A stretch of 64,000 nucleotides of DNA from Vibrio barjaei (GCF_001639065.2 NZ_LQXO02000006.1:62001-126000), one strand, 5' to 3'. Numbered from the stretch's first letter, positions 1 to 11,028 are shown. A program made the numbers and translations. The notes: generated from the sequence alone by a model not told the origin.

Positions 1-254
1 TCGCCGTGCCCAGTAATAAGGATGACGGGAATACCTTGGTGGTGGTGGGTGACAGTATTGAGTAAATCAAGACCTGATAACCCTGGTAGACGAATATCGG
101 AAATAATGGCAAGCGGAAGGTCATTTTGTTTTAGACACAACATGGCATCTTCAACAGATGCGAAGAATCGTGCATCAATATCGGCGAGTTCGAAGCTTTG
201 TTCCAACGCGGCTCTGATATCAGCTTCATCATCAATGAAAAATACTTGGCTCAT
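1..254 (-). CDS. dctD: DctD-type response regulator, N-terminal receiver domain (partial)
   Basis: Only the first 84 or so residues are present because the gene runs off the left edge. They form a receiver domain: the acidic pair D8/D9 after the first beta strand, the phosphoacceptor D53 in a SDIRLPGLSG context, and T81 in LITGHG. This TGHGD style of receiver is typical of NtrC/DctD-family sigma-54 activators, whose AAA+ and HTH domains would lie outside the window. The start ATG sits 3 bases after the stop of the sensor kinase, so the two are cotranscribed. Identity as DctD is inferred from the partner and from the position next to tig in vibrios. Confidence 0.82.
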   Translation of the reverse strand, partial: MSQVFFIDDEADIRAALEQSFELADIDARFFASVEDAMLCLKQNDLPLAIISDIRLPGLSGLDLLNTVTHHHQGIPVILITGHG

Positions 255-257
255 AAT

Positions 258-2048
258 TTAGTCCTTGTCCGCATGGGTGAAAATAGGCAGTTCAACCGAA
301 AAACGAGCGCCTCCCAGAGGAGAGCGAGCGACGCGAATCTTACCGTTTAGGTTTTGAATAATCTGTTGGGAAATGGAAAGCCCCAACCCCAGACCATTTT
401 CTTTGGTGGTATAGAAAGGCTCAAACAACTCAGCTATCGAGTTGCCATCCAGACCTGGTCCGGAATCATCGATATGAATCGTCACTTTGGTTTGACCCTG
501 TTCTATGGTCAATTCCAATCGTTTCTGTTCACTATCATGCATGGCTTGCATTGCGTTAGTTAGCAAATTAATTAAAACCTGTTCAACCTGAATGGGGTTG
601 ATTTGTACTAGGGTATCTTGCTGACCAATTTTGCAATCGAGCGTGACCTGATGACTCTTAAGTTGCGGCTGAATTAACTCTATGGTTGAAAATATCACAG
701 GAGTCAGCTTAATACGGCTTAACTCATTAGCATCACTGCGTTTGGCGAAAGACTTAAGTTGCTGGCTGATTTTTGCCATTCGTTCAGTCAATGCGACGAT
801 ACGCTGCAAATTGTCTCTCGCTCGGTCAACTTTGTTTTTGTCGATAAAACGTTGGCCGTTTTCGGCAAAGCTGCGAATGGCCGCAAGAGGGTTATTTAGC
901 TCGTGACTAATACTGGCAGACATTTGGCCTAGCACTGCCAATTTAGCGGCTTGAATGAGTTCATCATGGGCTTGTCGCAAGGCTTTTTCAGTCTTGACCC
1001 TTTCATCAATTTCTACATGCAGTTCGGCAGTGCGTTCCATCACCAAAAACTCAAGTTTTTGTTTCGCTTCAGCTTGCACTTGTTCGATTTGTCGGTGGCG
1101 AGAGCGGCGGTTCTCAATCAGAGCGACGACTAGGTAAAGCGTAATAAAAACCAGCGCTAGTACGCTAATAAAGCCGAAAAGCTCAATATAGAGCGTCGAG
1201 AGGGGAGTTAAGACCCTTAAAATAAGATTTGGAATACCGGATTCACGTTGGGTAACCAAGTAGTGTTTGGTGAAGAGATTACCTTCAGGAATAGTAAGCT
1301 GGGTGGATTTTGCCATTAGGTCACCGATGAATCCCAAACTGTGGATATCGGTTTCTAAGTACTGTCTTGAATTGCGGATACGTTGTAGAGCTTGCGGATT
1401 CAGTGTTGAAAGACTTTTGAACAGCCAATTAGGATTGCTAGACATGAACACGACGTGATTATTGTCGGTGGCCACATAGGTGCTAGTTTCACTTTGCCAG
1501 TTACGCTCAATGGCAGACAGATCCATTTTGACCACGACGACACCAATGTGCTCAGCAGCATAAGTCACAGGAAAAGAGTAATAATAACCACGTTGTCCAG
1601 ATGTCGAGCCCAGCGCAAAATAAGTGCTGCGTCCACCGTTAATGGCTTCTTGGAAATAAGGTCGAAAAGCAAAGTTTTTGCCGATAAATGAACGATCTAG
1701 TGCCCAGTTACTTGAGGCAATGGTGTTGCCGTATCGGTCGATAAGGTAGGTGTCGGAGGCCAAGATAATCCGGTTGGCTTGCTCTAAGTAACGATTAGTC
1801 ACTTCAATTTGAGCGGTGTTGTTCGGGGATAATAATGCGTCTACCAGTTCTTTATCTTGCGACAGGAGTTGTGGGATATGTCGATACTTGTCCAGCTTGC
1901 TGTCGATGGTTTCTACGAATCGATTTAGCCAATTGTCATGTTGTTCTTCGAGGGCAGCATAACTGTGCTGCCAATACCATTGACCGCCTACCGTCGAAAT
2001 TAAGAGAAATAGGGCAGCAAAGCCTAGCAAAATCCGTTTCAATCGCAT
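258..2048 (-). CDS. dctB: DctB-type sensor histidine kinase
   Basis: 596-residue inner-membrane kinase. TM1 is at about 7-20 and TM2 at about 287-311. Between them lies a periplasmic sensor of about 260 residues that looks like a double-Cache (DctB) domain. A coiled coil (315-365) leads to the HisKA box, with the phospho-acceptor H382 in ISHELNNPLAA, then the N box (NLLTNAM, N498), the G1 box DDSGPG (527-532) and the G2 box GLGLGLS. It probably senses C4-dicarboxylates and phosphorylates the sigma-54 activator encoded immediately downstream. In vibrios this pair controls succinate/fumarate/malate uptake genes located elsewhere. The ligand is inferred from family resemblance, not from visible binding residues. 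Confidence 0.85.
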   Translation of the reverse strand: MRLKRILLGFAALFLLISTVGGQWYWQHSYAALEEQHDNWLNRFVETIDSKLDKYRHIPQLLSQDKELVDALLSPNNTAQIEVTNRYLEQANRIILASDTYLIDRYGNTIASSNWALDRSFIGKNFAFRPYFQEAINGGRSTYFALGSTSGQRGYYYSFPVTYAAEHIGVVVVKMDLSAIERNWQSETSTYVATDNNHVVFMSSNPNWLFKSLSTLNPQALQRIRNSRQYLETDIHSLGFIGDLMAKSTQLTIPEGNLFTKHYLVTQRESGIPNLILRVLTPLSTLYIELFGFISVLALVFITLYLVVALIENRRSRHRQIEQVQAEAKQKLEFLVMERTAELHVEIDERVKTEKALRQAHDELIQAAKLAVLGQMSASISHELNNPLAAIRSFAENGQRFIDKNKVDRARDNLQRIVALTERMAKISQQLKSFAKRSDANELSRIKLTPVIFSTIELIQPQLKSHQVTLDCKIGQQDTLVQINPIQVEQVLINLLTNAMQAMHDSEQKRLELTIEQGQTKVTIHIDDSGPGLDGNSIAELFEPFYTTKENGLGLGLSISQQIIQNLNGKIRVARSPLGGARFSVELPIFTHADKD

Positions 2049-2608
2049 CGTCGAACCCCAACGTTAAACCCCAACGTTTCCGTATGTCGTTTGAAAGTAT
2101 AGGTTAACGAATTTGAAGATTATGTGGCAAAAAAGTTATAAGAACTGAGAGGTTAACGCGTAGTAAAACAGGAGCAAGATCTCTTTTTTCGCCATTCGCC
2201 AAAAAAAGCCCTTCACTCTCTTGAAAAAGCCGATATTGTCCCCATTTCAAGTTGGAATCGGTTGAAAACGTCATTGTAGAACGTTTTCTTGGAGTAATTA
2301 GAGACAAAACCACCGATTGACCCGACTTCGACTCGACAGGGTAGGCGGAGATCGCTAGAATGTCGCGTCTGAAATTTTGTCCTGAGACTAATCAGAGATG
2401 CCTTTGAGGCTGTCTATTCAGCCCGATGAAGACGTCACTCATTAGTCCGATAGCCAAGATAACATGCTAATTGAAGTATGGTTTACCGGTTATCGATGCT
2501 CACTTTAAAGAAGTGCCTATTGGTACTAACAAGGATGAAGCGGAAATATCCTCGTGATATGGATGCTCATACGCTCAGCCAACACTGAGCCAAACTGAGG
2601 TTTATACA
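2049..2608. other. Intergenic region between dctB and tig
   Basis: Divergent promoter region of about 560 bases. It contains a good sigma-70 promoter for tig (annotated separately), so the tig transcript would carry a leader of about 240 bases. A 69-codon open frame on the minus strand (2104-2313) has no recognisable domain or convincing ribosome-binding site and I do not call it a gene. No tRNA or riboswitch was recognised in the long tig leader. Confidence 0.5.
2333..2361 (+). promoter_or_regulatory. Sigma-70 promoter for tig
   Basis: -35 TCGACA (2333-2338), 17-base spacer, -10 TAGAAT (2356-2361), followed by a GC-rich discriminator (GTCGCG), a type often linked to stringent/growth-rate control. 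It points toward tig. Seen by eye only. Confidence 0.6.
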
Positions 2609-3913
2609 ATGCAAGTTACTGTTGAAACTCTAGAGGGCCTAGAGCGCCGTCTAAACATTACTGTTCCTGCTGCTAATATCGAAGACGCAGTGACAGCTGA
2701 ACTACGCAACATCGCGAAAAACCGTCGTTTTGATGGTTTCCGTAAAGGTAAAGTACCGATGAAGATGGTTGCGCAAATGTACGGCAAAGCAGTACGTCAA
2801 GACGTGATGGGTGAAGTTATGCAACGTCACTTCATCGAAGCAATCGTTTCTGAAAAAATCAACCCAGCTGGCGCGCCTACTTTCGCTCCTGTTGAAAACG
2901 AAGCTGGTAAAGATCTTGTTTTCACTGCGACTTTCGAAGTTTACCCAGAAGTAGAACTTAAGGGTCTAGAAAACATCGTTGTTGAAAAGCCTGCAACTGA
3001 AGTAAATGACGCTGACGTTGAAGAAATGATCGACACTCTACGTAAGCAGCAAGCAACTTGGACTGACGTTGAAGAAGCAGCTGAAGACGGTAAACGTGTA
3101 ACTATCGATTTCACTGGTTCAATCGACGGTGAAGAGTTCGAAGGTGGTAAAGCTGAGAACTTCCCACTAGAAATGGGCGCTGGTCGCATGATCCCTGGTT
3201 TCGAAGATGGTATCCAAGGTAAGACTGCGGGTATGGAATTTGAAATCGACGTAAACTTCCCAGAAGATTACCACGCTGAGAACCTAAAAGGTAAAGCGGC
3301 TAAGTTCCTAATCAAAGTGAACAAAGTTGAAGCACGTGAGCTTCCAGAAGTAAACGATGAGTTCGTTGCTAAGTTCGGTGTTGCTGAAGGCGGCGTTGAC
3401 GCTCTTAAAGCTGAAGTTCGTAAGAACATGGAGCGCGAACTTAAGCAAGCAATCAAGAACCGCATCAAAGAGCAAGCTCTTGACGGTCTAGTTAAAGAGA
3501 ACGACATCGACGTTCCAGCTGCACTAATCGACCAAGAGATCGGTGCTCTACGTCAGCAAGCTGCACAGCGTTTCGGTGGCAACCCAGAAGCTGCACAACA
3601 GCTTCCACGTGAGCTATTCGAAGAGCAAGCTAAGCGTCGCGTAGTTGTTGGCCTACTTCTAGGTGAAGTGATTAAGTCTGAAGAGCTAGAAGCTAGCGAT
3701 GAGAAAGTGAAAGAGCTTATCTCTGAAATGGCAACAGCATACGAAGATCCATCAGAAGTTATCTCTTACTACGAGCAAAACGAGCAAATGATGAACAACA
3801 TGCGCAACGTTGCACTAGAAGAGCAAGCGATCGATGCAATTCTTGCTAAAGCACAGGTTTCTGATAAAGACGTTAGCTTCAACGAGCTAATGAACCAACA
3901 GCCTGCTGCTTAA
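2609..3913 (+). CDS. tig: Trigger factor (ribosome-associated chaperone / peptidyl-prolyl isomerase)
   Basis: 434 residues, the usual length. The N-terminal ribosome-binding domain carries the signature loop GFRKGKVP (about 43-50) that docks on ribosomal protein L23. The FKBP-type PPIase domain lies at about 155-245 ([16 protein letters not shown] and PGFEDGIQG), and the rest is the helical substrate-binding arms. It is cytosolic and meets nascent chains at the exit tunnel. It is the first gene of the tig-clpP-clpX-lon quality-control block. Codon use is strongly biased, as expected for an abundant protein. Confidence 0.98.
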   Translation: MQVTVETLEGLERRLNITVPAANIEDAVTAELRNIAKNRRFDGFRKGKVPMKMVAQMYGKAVRQDVMGEVMQRHFIEAIVSEKINPAGAPTFAPVENEAGKDLVFTATFEVYPEVELKGLENIVVEKPATEVNDADVEEMIDTLRKQQATWTDVEEAAEDGKRVTIDFTGSIDGEEFEGGKAENFPLEMGAGRMIPGFEDGIQGKTAGMEFEIDVNFPEDYHAENLKGKAAKFLIKVNKVEARELPEVNDEFVAKFGVAEGGVDALKAEVRKNMERELKQAIKNRIKEQALDGLVKENDIDVPAALIDQEIGALRQQAAQRFGGNPEAAQQLPRELFEEQAKRRVVVGLLLGEVIKSEELEASDEKVKELISEMATAYEDPSEVISYYEQNEQMMNNMRNVALEEQAIDAILAKAQVSDKDVSFNELMNQQPAA

Positions 3914-3965
3914 TAAGCAATATCTTGTATAGAAGGTTGACTTAGAGTCGACTTCTCTGCTAACA

Positions 3966-4004
3966 ATGGTCCGTATGATGTTTATCATCCGGGCCATTTA
4001 TTTT
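3966..4004 (+). terminator. Hairpin/terminator between tig and clpP
   Basis: Stem of about 13 bp (arms 3966-3978 and 3985-3997, one mismatch and one G-U pair) followed by a T-rich stretch. Probably a terminator or attenuator that partly uncouples tig from clpP. Confidence 0.6.
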
Positions 4005-4018
4005 AGGGACATAAGAAT

Positions 4019-4642
4019 ATGAGCTACCAAGAAAAAAATGCAATGTCGCCAATTATGAACGCGCTAGTACCGATGGTGGTTGAACAAACTTCCCGTGGCG
4101 AACGCTCTTACGATATTTATTCGCGACTATTAAAAGAACGAATCATTTTCTTGACTGGTCAAGTGGAAGACAACATGGCGAACTTAATTGTTGCCCAGAT
4201 GCTTTTTCTTGAATCAGAAAATCCTGACAAAGATATCTTCCTCTACATTAACTCTCCTGGTGGTAGCGTAACGGCTGGTATGTCGATTTACGATACTATG
4301 CAGTTTATTAAGCCTAATGTAAGCACGCTTTGTACTGGTCAAGCATGTTCCATGGGTGCTTTCCTACTTGCTGGAGGTGCTCCTGGTAAACGTTTTGCTC
4401 TGCCTAATTCTCGCGTGATGATTCACCAACCACTAGGCGGTTTCCAAGGTCAAGCTTCAGACATTCAGATTCATGCACAAGAAATTCTGACTATCAAACA
4501 GAAGCTGAACAATCTTTTGGCAGAACACTCAGGTCAGCCACTAGATGTTATCGAAAAAGATACTGACCGTGACAACTTTATGTCAGCTGCTCAGGCCGCT
4601 GAATACGGTATTATTGACGAAGTTTTAACCCATCGCGGTTAA
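4019..4642 (+). CDS. clpP: ATP-dependent Clp protease proteolytic subunit ClpP
   Basis: 207 residues, close to E. coli ClpP. The catalytic triad is visible: S111 ([11 protein letters not shown]), H136 (VMIHQPLGG) and D185. The N-terminal extension of about 10-15 residues is probably the self-cleaved propeptide. It forms the tetradecameric barrel that degrades substrates fed by ClpX (next gene) or ClpA. clpX follows after 123 bases, in the conserved order. A start GACATAAGAATATG is preceded by AGGGAC, a reasonable ribosome-binding site. Confidence 0.98.
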   Translation: MSYQEKNAMSPIMNALVPMVVEQTSRGERSYDIYSRLLKERIIFLTGQVEDNMANLIVAQMLFLESENPDKDIFLYINSPGGSVTAGMSIYDTMQFIKPNVSTLCTGQACSMGAFLLAGGAPGKRFALPNSRVMIHQPLGGFQGQASDIQIHAQEILTIKQKLNNLLAEHSGQPLDVIEKDTDRDNFMSAAQAAEYGIIDEVLTHRG

Positions 4643-4765
4643 TCGATAATCGGTTGAGTAACAATTGGCCAAATTGCAGTCTGTGAAAATCAAATTGGCG
4701 GGCGCAATTTGGTCTAAATTGATATACACTCAAAACATAGAAAGTAAAGGCTAAGAGGTTAGCGA

Positions 4766-6046
4766 ATGACAGATAAAAGCAAAGAGAGTGGTAGCGGTAA
4801 ACTGCTGTATTGCTCTTTCTGTGGTAAAAGTCAGCACGAAGTTCGCAAGCTAATCGCAGGTCCGTCTGTTTACATTTGCGATGAGTGTGTTGATTTATGC
4901 AACGATATCATCCGTGAAGAAATCAAAGATGTGTTGCCGAAGAAGGAATCTGAAGCGTTACCAACGCCAAGAGACATTCGCGCGCACCTCGATGATTATG
5001 TAATTGGTCAAGACTACGCGAAGAAAGTTCTCTCAGTCGCTGTTTACAACCACTACAAGCGCTTGCGCAATGGTGATACAACAGCAGACGGTGTTGAACT
5101 CGGTAAGAGTAATATCCTTCTTATCGGTCCAACGGGTAGTGGTAAAACACTGCTTGCTGAGACGCTTGCACGTTTCCTTGATGTGCCATTCACAATGGCC
5201 GACGCAACAACATTGACCGAAGCCGGTTATGTTGGTGAAGACGTTGAAAACATCATCCAAAAACTACTTCAGAAGTGCGACTACGATGTAGCAAAAGCCG
5301 AGCGCGGTATTGTTTATATCGATGAAATTGACAAGATTTCACGTAAAGCTGAAAACCCATCGATCACACGTGATGTGTCGGGAGAAGGGGTTCAGCAGGC
5401 ACTACTAAAACTGGTTGAAGGTACGATTGCATCGGTTCCACCTCAAGGTGGTCGTAAGCACCCACAACAAGAATTTTTGCAGGTAGATACCTCTAAGATT
5501 CTGTTTATTTGTGGTGGTGCATTCGCAGGTCTCGATAAAGTGATCGACCAACGTGTTGCAACTGGTACTGGTATTGGTTTCGGCGCAGAGGTTCGTTCAA
5601 AGGACGAAACTAAGACGGTCGGCGAGCTATTTACCCAGGTTGAGCCAGAAGATCTAGTTAAGTACGGTCTAATCCCAGAGTTCATTGGTCGTTTGCCAGT
5701 GACAACGACTCTGACCGAGCTTGATGAAGATGCCTTGATTCAAATCTTGAATGAGCCGAAGAACGCACTAACCAAACAGTATGGTGCGCTATTCGATCTT
5801 GAAGGTGTTGAGTTGGAGTTCCGCGAAGATGCACTGCGTGCGATTGCTAAGAAAGCAATGGAGCGTAAAACAGGTGCTCGTGGTCTACGTTCAATCCTTG
5901 AAGGTGTGCTGCTAGAAACGATGTACGAATTACCATCGGCTACTGACGTAAGCAAAGTGGTTATTGATGAAAGTGTGATAAATGGCGAGTCAGAACCGCT
6001 ACTTATCTACACAAACAACGATAATCAAGTTGCCAGCGCCGAGTAA
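4766..6046 (+). CDS. clpX: ATP-dependent Clp protease ATP-binding subunit ClpX
   Basis: 426 residues. The N-terminal zinc-binding domain has cysteines C16, C19, C38 and C41. The AAA+ module has Walker A GPTGSGKT (121-128), Walker B IVYIDEID, and the ClpP-docking IGFGAEV loop. Hexameric unfoldase that recognises degradation tags (for example ssrA) and threads substrates into ClpP. It follows clpP and ends in a strong terminator, so clpP-clpX is a transcription unit and lon has its own promoter. Confidence 0.98.
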   Translation: MTDKSKESGSGKLLYCSFCGKSQHEVRKLIAGPSVYICDECVDLCNDIIREEIKDVLPKKESEALPTPRDIRAHLDDYVIGQDYAKKVLSVAVYNHYKRLRNGDTTADGVELGKSNILLIGPTGSGKTLLAETLARFLDVPFTMADATTLTEAGYVGEDVENIIQKLLQKCDYDVAKAERGIVYIDEIDKISRKAENPSITRDVSGEGVQQALLKLVEGTIASVPPQGGRKHPQQEFLQVDTSKILFICGGAFAGLDKVIDQRVATGTGIGFGAEVRSKDETKTVGELFTQVEPEDLVKYGLIPEFIGRLPVTTTLTELDEDALIQILNEPKNALTKQYGALFDLEGVELEFREDALRAIAKKAMERKTGARGLRSILEGVLLETMYELPSATDVSKVVIDESVINGESEPLLIYTNNDNQVASAE

Positions 6047-6062
6047 TTTGCGAAGCTGAGTT

Positions 6063-6093
6063 AAAAAGGAGGTATTTGATACCTCCTTTTTTT
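6063..6093 (+). terminator. Rho-independent terminator after clpX
   Basis: Perfect stem (arms 6063-6075 and 6079-6091 with a TTG loop) ending in a run of T. Confidence 0.9.
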
Positions 6094-6102
6094 ATTTCTT
6101 TA

Positions 6103-6130
6103 TTGAATCCAACGAATACGCCCCCATATA
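6103..6130 (+). promoter_or_regulatory. Sigma-32-type heat-shock promoter of lon
   Basis: -10 element CCCCATATA (6122-6130), identical to the heat-shock consensus and to that of E. coli lon. A -35 TTGAAT (6103-6108, consensus TTGAAA) lies 13 bases upstream. It sits about 34 bases before the lon ATG. It predicts RpoH control. Confidence 0.75.
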
Positions 6131-6163
6131 CTGAAAATAATACTAAGCGGAAGAGAGAATAAT

Positions 6164-8515
6164 ATGAACTTGGAACGTTCCGAGCGTATAGAAATCCCGG
6201 TATTGCCTCTGCGCGACGTGGTTGTTTATCCACACATGGTGATTCCTTTGTTTGTTGGCCGCGAAAAGTCCATTAGTTGCTTAGAAGCGGCGATGGATAA
6301 TGACAAACAAGTACTCCTTGTGGCTCAGAAAGAAGCAGATACTGAAGAGCCAAAAATTGACGATCTATTCACAACAGGCACAGTTGCAACCATTTTGCAG
6401 CTTCTCAAGCTACCGGATGGCACAGTAAAAGTACTGGTTGAAGGTCAGCAGCGTGCCAAAATTAACAATTACCGCGATGAAGAATTTTTCGTAGCGGATG
6501 CTGAATATCTGATCACGCCAGAACTCGATGAGCGTGAGGAAGAGGTCATTGTACGTAGTGCAATCGACCAGTTTGAAGGTTTCATCAAACTGAACAAGAA
6601 GATTCCACCGGAAGTACTGACGTCTCTTGGTGGCATCGATGAAGCGGCGCGTCTTGCTGATACTATCGCTGCTCATATGCCGCTTAAACTCGTGGATAAG
6701 CAGCAAGTGCTTGAGTTGCTTGACGTAACTGAACGTTTAGAGTTCTTGATGGGACAAATGGAATCGGAAATCGACTTACTGCAAGTTGAGAAACGTATTC
6801 GTGGTCGCGTTAAGAAACAAATGGAAAAATCTCAGCGTGAGTACTATCTGAATGAGCAAATGAAAGCGATTCAGAAAGAACTTGGCGACTTAGATGATGC
6901 TCCTGATGAGTTCGAAACGCTGAAGGCTAAGATTGAAGAATCAAAAATGCCTGCTGAAGCGCAAGAGAAGACCGAACAAGAGCTACATAAGCTTAAGATG
7001 ATGTCTCCGATGTCCGCTGAAGCAACCGTTGTTCGCAGCTACATCGATTGGATGGTAGGTGTTCCTTGGGCTAAGCGCTCTAAGGTTAAAAAGAACCTAG
7101 CAAAAGCGGAAGAAGTACTGAACGAAGACCACTATGGCCTAGAGCGTGTTAAAGAGCGCATCCTTGAGTACTTGGCGGTGCAAAACCGCATCAACAAGCT
7201 AAAAGGTCCTATCTTGTGCCTTGTTGGTCCTCCTGGTGTGGGAAAAACCTCCCTTGGTCGCTCAATCGCGGCTGCAACGGGGCGTAAATATACTCGTATG
7301 GCATTGGGTGGCGTACGTGACGAAGCGGAAATCCGTGGTCACCGACGCACCTACATCGGCTCTATGCCGGGCAAGTTGATTCAGAAGATGTCGAAAGTTG
7401 GTGTTAAAAACCCACTGTTCCTTCTGGATGAGATCGACAAAATGTCCTCGGATATGCGTGGTGACCCGTCATCAGCGCTGCTTGAAGTTCTTGACCCAGA
7501 GCAAAACAATGCGTTTAACGACCATTATTTAGAAGTCGATTATGATCTTTCTGATGTGATGTTTGTTGCGACATCTAACTCAATGAATATTCCTGGGCCT
7601 TTACTGGACCGTATGGAAGTGATTCGTCTTTCTGGATATACAGAAGATGAAAAGCTGAACATTGCTAAACGTCACCTAGTGTCTAAGCAAGTTCAACGTA
7701 ATGGCTTGAAGCCGAACGAAATTGAAATTGAAGACTCTGCGATTATTGGCATCATTCGCTACTACACACGTGAAGCGGGTGTTCGTAGCCTTGAGCGTGA
7801 GATTTCAAAAATCTGTCGTAAGGCGGTTAAGAACATCTTGCTTGATCCGAAACTGAAGACAGTGACGGTAAATCAAGACAACTTGAAAGAATACCTAGGC
7901 GTACAGCGCTTTGACTATGGTAAAGCTGACGACAGCAACCGCATTGGACAGGTAACTGGCCTAGCGTGGACAGAAGTAGGTGGTGACCTATTGACTATCG
8001 AAACGGAAGCGATGGTCGGTAAAGGTAAGCTGACTCAAACCGGTTCATTGGGCGATGTGATGCAAGAGTCAATTCAAGCGGCGATGACGGTTGTACGCTC
8101 TCGTGCAGAGAAGCTAGGGATTAACTCAGACTTCTACGAGAAGCGTGACATTCACGTTCACGTTCCTGAAGGTGCGACGCCGAAAGACGGTCCAAGTGCG
8201 GGTATCGCAATGTGCACCGCTTTAGTTTCGAGCTTGACCGGTAACCCAGTGAAAGCTGAGGTAGCAATGACAGGTGAAATCACTCTACGTGGTGAAGTCC
8301 TACCTATCGGCGGCCTGAAAGAAAAGTTACTTGCAGCGCATCGTGGCGGTATCAAAACGGTATTGATTCCTAAGGATAATGAACGTGACTTGGAAGAAAT
8401 TCCTGACAACGTTATTGCGGATCTGAAGGTGATTCCGGTGCAATGGATTGATGAAGTTCTTGAAGTTGCTTTAGAGAGAGCACCGCTTGGAGCGGCATTT
8501 GAACCTGTAAAATAG
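6164..8515 (+). CDS. lon: Lon ATP-dependent serine protease
   Basis: 783 residues, one shorter than E. coli Lon. It has an N-terminal LON substrate-binding domain (about 10-200), a coiled coil, and an AAA+ domain with Walker [10 protein letters not shown] (about 355-363) and Walker B FLLDEIDK. The C-terminal protease domain has the Ser-Lys dyad: Ser in [11 protein letters not shown] and Lys in [10 protein letters not shown]. Degrades misfolded and short-lived regulatory proteins. It has its own heat-shock promoter and a downstream terminator, so it is monocistronic. Confidence 0.98.
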   Translation: MNLERSERIEIPVLPLRDVVVYPHMVIPLFVGREKSISCLEAAMDNDKQVLLVAQKEADTEEPKIDDLFTTGTVATILQLLKLPDGTVKVLVEGQQRAKINNYRDEEFFVADAEYLITPELDEREEEVIVRSAIDQFEGFIKLNKKIPPEVLTSLGGIDEAARLADTIAAHMPLKLVDKQQVLELLDVTERLEFLMGQMESEIDLLQVEKRIRGRVKKQMEKSQREYYLNEQMKAIQKELGDLDDAPDEFETLKAKIEESKMPAEAQEKTEQELHKLKMMSPMSAEATVVRSYIDWMVGVPWAKRSKVKKNLAKAEEVLNEDHYGLERVKERILEYLAVQNRINKLKGPILCLVGPPGVGKTSLGRSIAAATGRKYTRMALGGVRDEAEIRGHRRTYIGSMPGKLIQKMSKVGVKNPLFLLDEIDKMSSDMRGDPSSALLEVLDPEQNNAFNDHYLEVDYDLSDVMFVATSNSMNIPGPLLDRMEVIRLSGYTEDEKLNIAKRHLVSKQVQRNGLKPNEIEIEDSAIIGIIRYYTREAGVRSLEREISKICRKAVKNILLDPKLKTVTVNQDNLKEYLGVQRFDYGKADDSNRIGQVTGLAWTEVGGDLLTIETEAMVGKGKLTQTGSLGDVMQESIQAAMTVVRSRAEKLGINSDFYEKRDIHVHVPEGATPKDGPSAGIAMCTALVSSLTGNPVKAEVAMTGEITLRGEVLPIGGLKEKLLAAHRGGIKTVLIPKDNERDLEEIPDNVIADLKVIPVQWIDEVLEVALERAPLGAAFEPVK

Positions 8516-8546
8516 TGATGTGCTCCAAATTTAGGTAAAAGAAATG

Positions 8547-8583
8547 CGCTGATAGGCAAAAAAAGCTTGTCAGCGTTTTTTTG
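8547..8583 (+). terminator. Rho-independent terminator after lon
   Basis: Interrupted stem GCGCTGA/TCAGCG with inner GC pairs around an A-rich loop, followed by seven T. Confidence 0.8.
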
Positions 8584-8710
8584 TAGCACTAAGTTTAGCT
8601 ATGTAACTCTGAAGCCCTTGATAGACAAGGCTTAGAGTCTTCAACTACGAGAATGGAACTAACGTTACCTTTTAAAAAATAACAATTCGGTAACATAAAG
8701 GGGAAACACA

Positions 8711-8983
8711 GTGAACAAAACACAATTAGTGGAAAAAATCGCAGAGAACGCAGATCTATCTAAAGCTTCAGCTGGTCGTGCACTAGATGCTTTCATCGAA
8801 GCAGTTAGCACTACTCTAGAAGAAGGTGATCAAGTGGCTCTAGTTGGCTTCGGTACTTTCAGCGTACGTACTCGTGCAGCACGTACAGGTCGTAACCCAA
8901 AAACTGGCGAAGAGATCCAAATCTCTGAAGCTAAGGTTCCTGCATTCAAAGCAGGTAAAGCTCTTAAAGACGCTTGTAACTAA
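8711..8983 (+). CDS. hupB: DNA-binding protein HU-beta
   Basis: 90 residues, exactly HU length. N-terminal helices [12 protein letters not shown], then the beta-arm region with [18 protein letters not shown] and the C-terminal [10 protein letters not shown]. Histone-like nucleoid protein, usually an HU-alpha/beta heterodimer. The position lon-hupB-ppiD matches E. coli and vibrios. Monocistronic, with terminators on both sides. The ribosome-binding site AAAGGGGAAA lies about 8 bases before the GTG start. Confidence 0.97.
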   Translation: MNKTQLVEKIAENADLSKASAGRALDAFIEAVSTTLEEGDQVALVGFGTFSVRTRAARTGRNPKTGEEIQISEAKVPAFKAGKALKDACN

Positions 8984-9050
8984 TCATTTGTTACAGTTGC
9001 TCGCAAACTTTGCGTCAACTGAGCGAAAATTAAGCTTTTGTAAGGCTTAA

Positions 9051-9112
9051 TCGACAAAATAAGTCGAACTTTTTTTAAATATGCGCATCTTACTGATGCG
9101 CATTTCTTTTTC
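9051..9112 (+). terminator. Tandem terminators after hupB
   Basis: Two consecutive hairpins. TCGAC/GTCGA (9051-9067) is followed by a run of T. An ATGCGCATC/GATGCGCAT hairpin (about 9080-9103) is followed by a T-rich tract. The pair separates hupB from ppiD. Confidence 0.75.
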
Positions 9113-9168
9113 TGATATTATCCGATGCAGTAGAAGATAACCCTTCCTATCTGGAGAGTAATAAAATT

Positions 9169-11028
9169 ATGATGGAGCGAATTCGCGAAGGCGTGAATAG
9201 CATCGCGGTTAAAATTATCTTAGGACTCATTATTCTGTCTTTTGTGTTTGCTGGTGTAGGTAGTTACATCGCGGGCGGAATTGGCAATACTGCGGCAAAA
9301 GTGGGTAATGTAGAAATTGGTCGTGGTGAGTTTGAACAAGCGTATCAAAACGAACGCAATCGCATGCAATCTCAGCTTGGTGATTACTTCTCGACTCTGC
9401 TTGGTGACCCAAGCTACGTAGCGTCTTTCCGTAAGTCAGTTCTTGATCGTATGATTAACGACGTGTTGCTTGAGCAACATGCCGAATCGCTAGGGCTACG
9501 TATTAGCGACGCTCAAATCCGTCAAATGATTCTTGAAATGCCTCAATTCCAAAATGACGGCAAATTTGACCAAGATATTTATCAAGCAACGCTGCGCCGT
9601 GCTGGTTTCAGTGCTGACAGCTTTGCAGAGTACCTACGTCGTGACCTAGTTCGTAACCAACTACTATCGGCATTGCAAGGCAGCGAGTTTACGCTTCCTA
9701 GCGAAATCGAGCTTCAAAGCAAGCTTCTAACCCAAACGCGTGACATCAAAACGCTGACTCTATCGCTTGCTGACTTCTCTAAGAAAGCTCAAATTACTGA
9801 TGAAGAGATTCAAAAGTATTATGAAGAGAACCCAGGCCAGTTTACGCGTCCAGAGCAAGTCAAAGTGGCTTACATCGAGCTGTCTGCTCAAGCACTTAAA
9901 GATCAAGTTAAAGTCACTGACGATGAAGTTCAGAAGTACTATGACGAGCATTTAGACAAATACTCTACTTCTGAGCAACGTGAAGTGAGCCATATTTTGG
10001 TTCAAGGCGATGACGAAGCGAAAGCGCAAGCAATTTTGGATGAGCTAAACGCCGGTGCTGATTTTGCGACGCTAGCGAAAGAAAAGTCAGAAGACATTGG
10101 TAGCTCTGAAGAGGGTGGTTCTTTAGGTTGGATCGAACGTGATGTGATGGATCCTGCTTTTGAAGAAGCTGCATTTGCTCTTAAGAATGTGGGTGATACA
10201 ACTGGTTTAGTTAAGTCTGATTTCGGTTACCACATTATTAAACTTGACGCTATCAAAGCATCTGAGTCTAAGCCTTTAGCTGAAGTGAAAGACGAAATCA
10301 TCGCTGAGCTTAAAGACCAAGTAGCGGTAGATGAGTTCTATAACCTACAAAACGAGCTAGAGAAGGTTGCCTTCGAATATCCTGATTCACTGGACGATGC
10401 AGCGAAAGCGGTTAATCAGAAAGTCGTGACTACCGATTTCATTTCTCAAGTTGATGCGCCAGAAATCTTGAAAACGCCAGCAGTGATGCAAGCGATTCAG
10501 TCACCAGAAGTGAAAGAAGATGGCCTTAACTCTGAAGTAATGGAAGTGGCTCCAGAGCATATCATTGTGGTTCGTGTCGATGACGTTCGTGAACAAACTG
10601 TATTGCCACTTGAAGAAGTGAAAGAGCAAGTGGAAACTCAGTTAGCGAAAGTTAAAGGTGAGCAAGCGGCTATGGATTTGGGTGTTCAGTTAGTGAACGA
10701 GCTAAAAGAAGGCAAGCAAGACGCACTTCAAGCGAACAACCTAAGCTTTGGAGAACTGGAAGCTATCGACCGTAGCTCTCCATTAGCAGGCACTGTGTTT
10801 GCAATGACTAAGCCAGCAGAAAACGCAGCGACCTACGCTCAGACCAAAGATATGGAAGGTAACATTGTTGTTGTTGAGCTAACTAAAGTTGCTTCTGAAT
10901 ACAACGAAGCTTACAACGAGCAAATTGGCGCTCAAATGGAGCGTGAAGCAACTCAACAAGACTTAGCTTCTGTGCTTTCAATTCTGCGCAAAAATACGGA
11001 CATCGAATATTTACTTGATGCTGAATAA
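9169..11028 (+). CDS. ppiD: PpiD periplasmic chaperone / peptidyl-prolyl isomerase
   Basis: 619 residues (E. coli PpiD 623). A single N-terminal anchor (about 14-34, IILGLIILSFVFAGVGSYI) leaves the bulk in the periplasm. There is a SurA-like N domain, then a parvulin domain at about 265-365 (EVSHILVQ, GGSLGWIERDVMDPAFEEAAFAL, DFGYHIIKLD). It sits near SecYEG and helps newly exported outer-membrane proteins. The MM start fits the E. coli start MMDSLR. It ends in a strong terminator at 11092. Confidence 0.96.
   Translation: MMERIREGVNSIAVKIILGLIILSFVFAGVGSYIAGGIGNTAAKVGNVEIGRGEFEQAYQNERNRMQSQLGDYFSTLLGDPSYVASFRKSVLDRMINDVLLEQHAESLGLRISDAQIRQMILEMPQFQNDGKFDQDIYQATLRRAGFSADSFAEYLRRDLVRNQLLSALQGSEFTLPSEIELQSKLLTQTRDIKTLTLSLADFSKKAQITDEEIQKYYEENPGQFTRPEQVKVAYIELSAQALKDQVKVTDDEVQKYYDEHLDKYSTSEQREVSHILVQGDDEAKAQAILDELNAGADFATLAKEKSEDIGSSEEGGSLGWIERDVMDPAFEEAAFALKNVGDTTGLVKSDFGYHIIKLDAIKASESKPLAEVKDEIIAELKDQVAVDEFYNLQNELEKVAFEYPDSLDDAAKAVNQKVVTTDFISQVDAPEILKTPAVMQAIQSPEVKEDGLNSEVMEVAPEHIIVVRVDDVREQTVLPLEEVKEQVETQLAKVKGEQAAMDLGVQLVNELKEGKQDALQANNLSFGELEAIDRSSPLAGTVFAMTKPAENAATYAQTKDMEGNIVVVELTKVASEYNEAYNEQIGAQMEREATQQDLASVLSILRKNTDIEYLLDAE

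Noticed and set aside
2104..2313. 69-codon frame on the minus strand upstream of tig
   Set aside because: No ribosome-binding site, no domain, and it occupies the dctB/tig promoter region.
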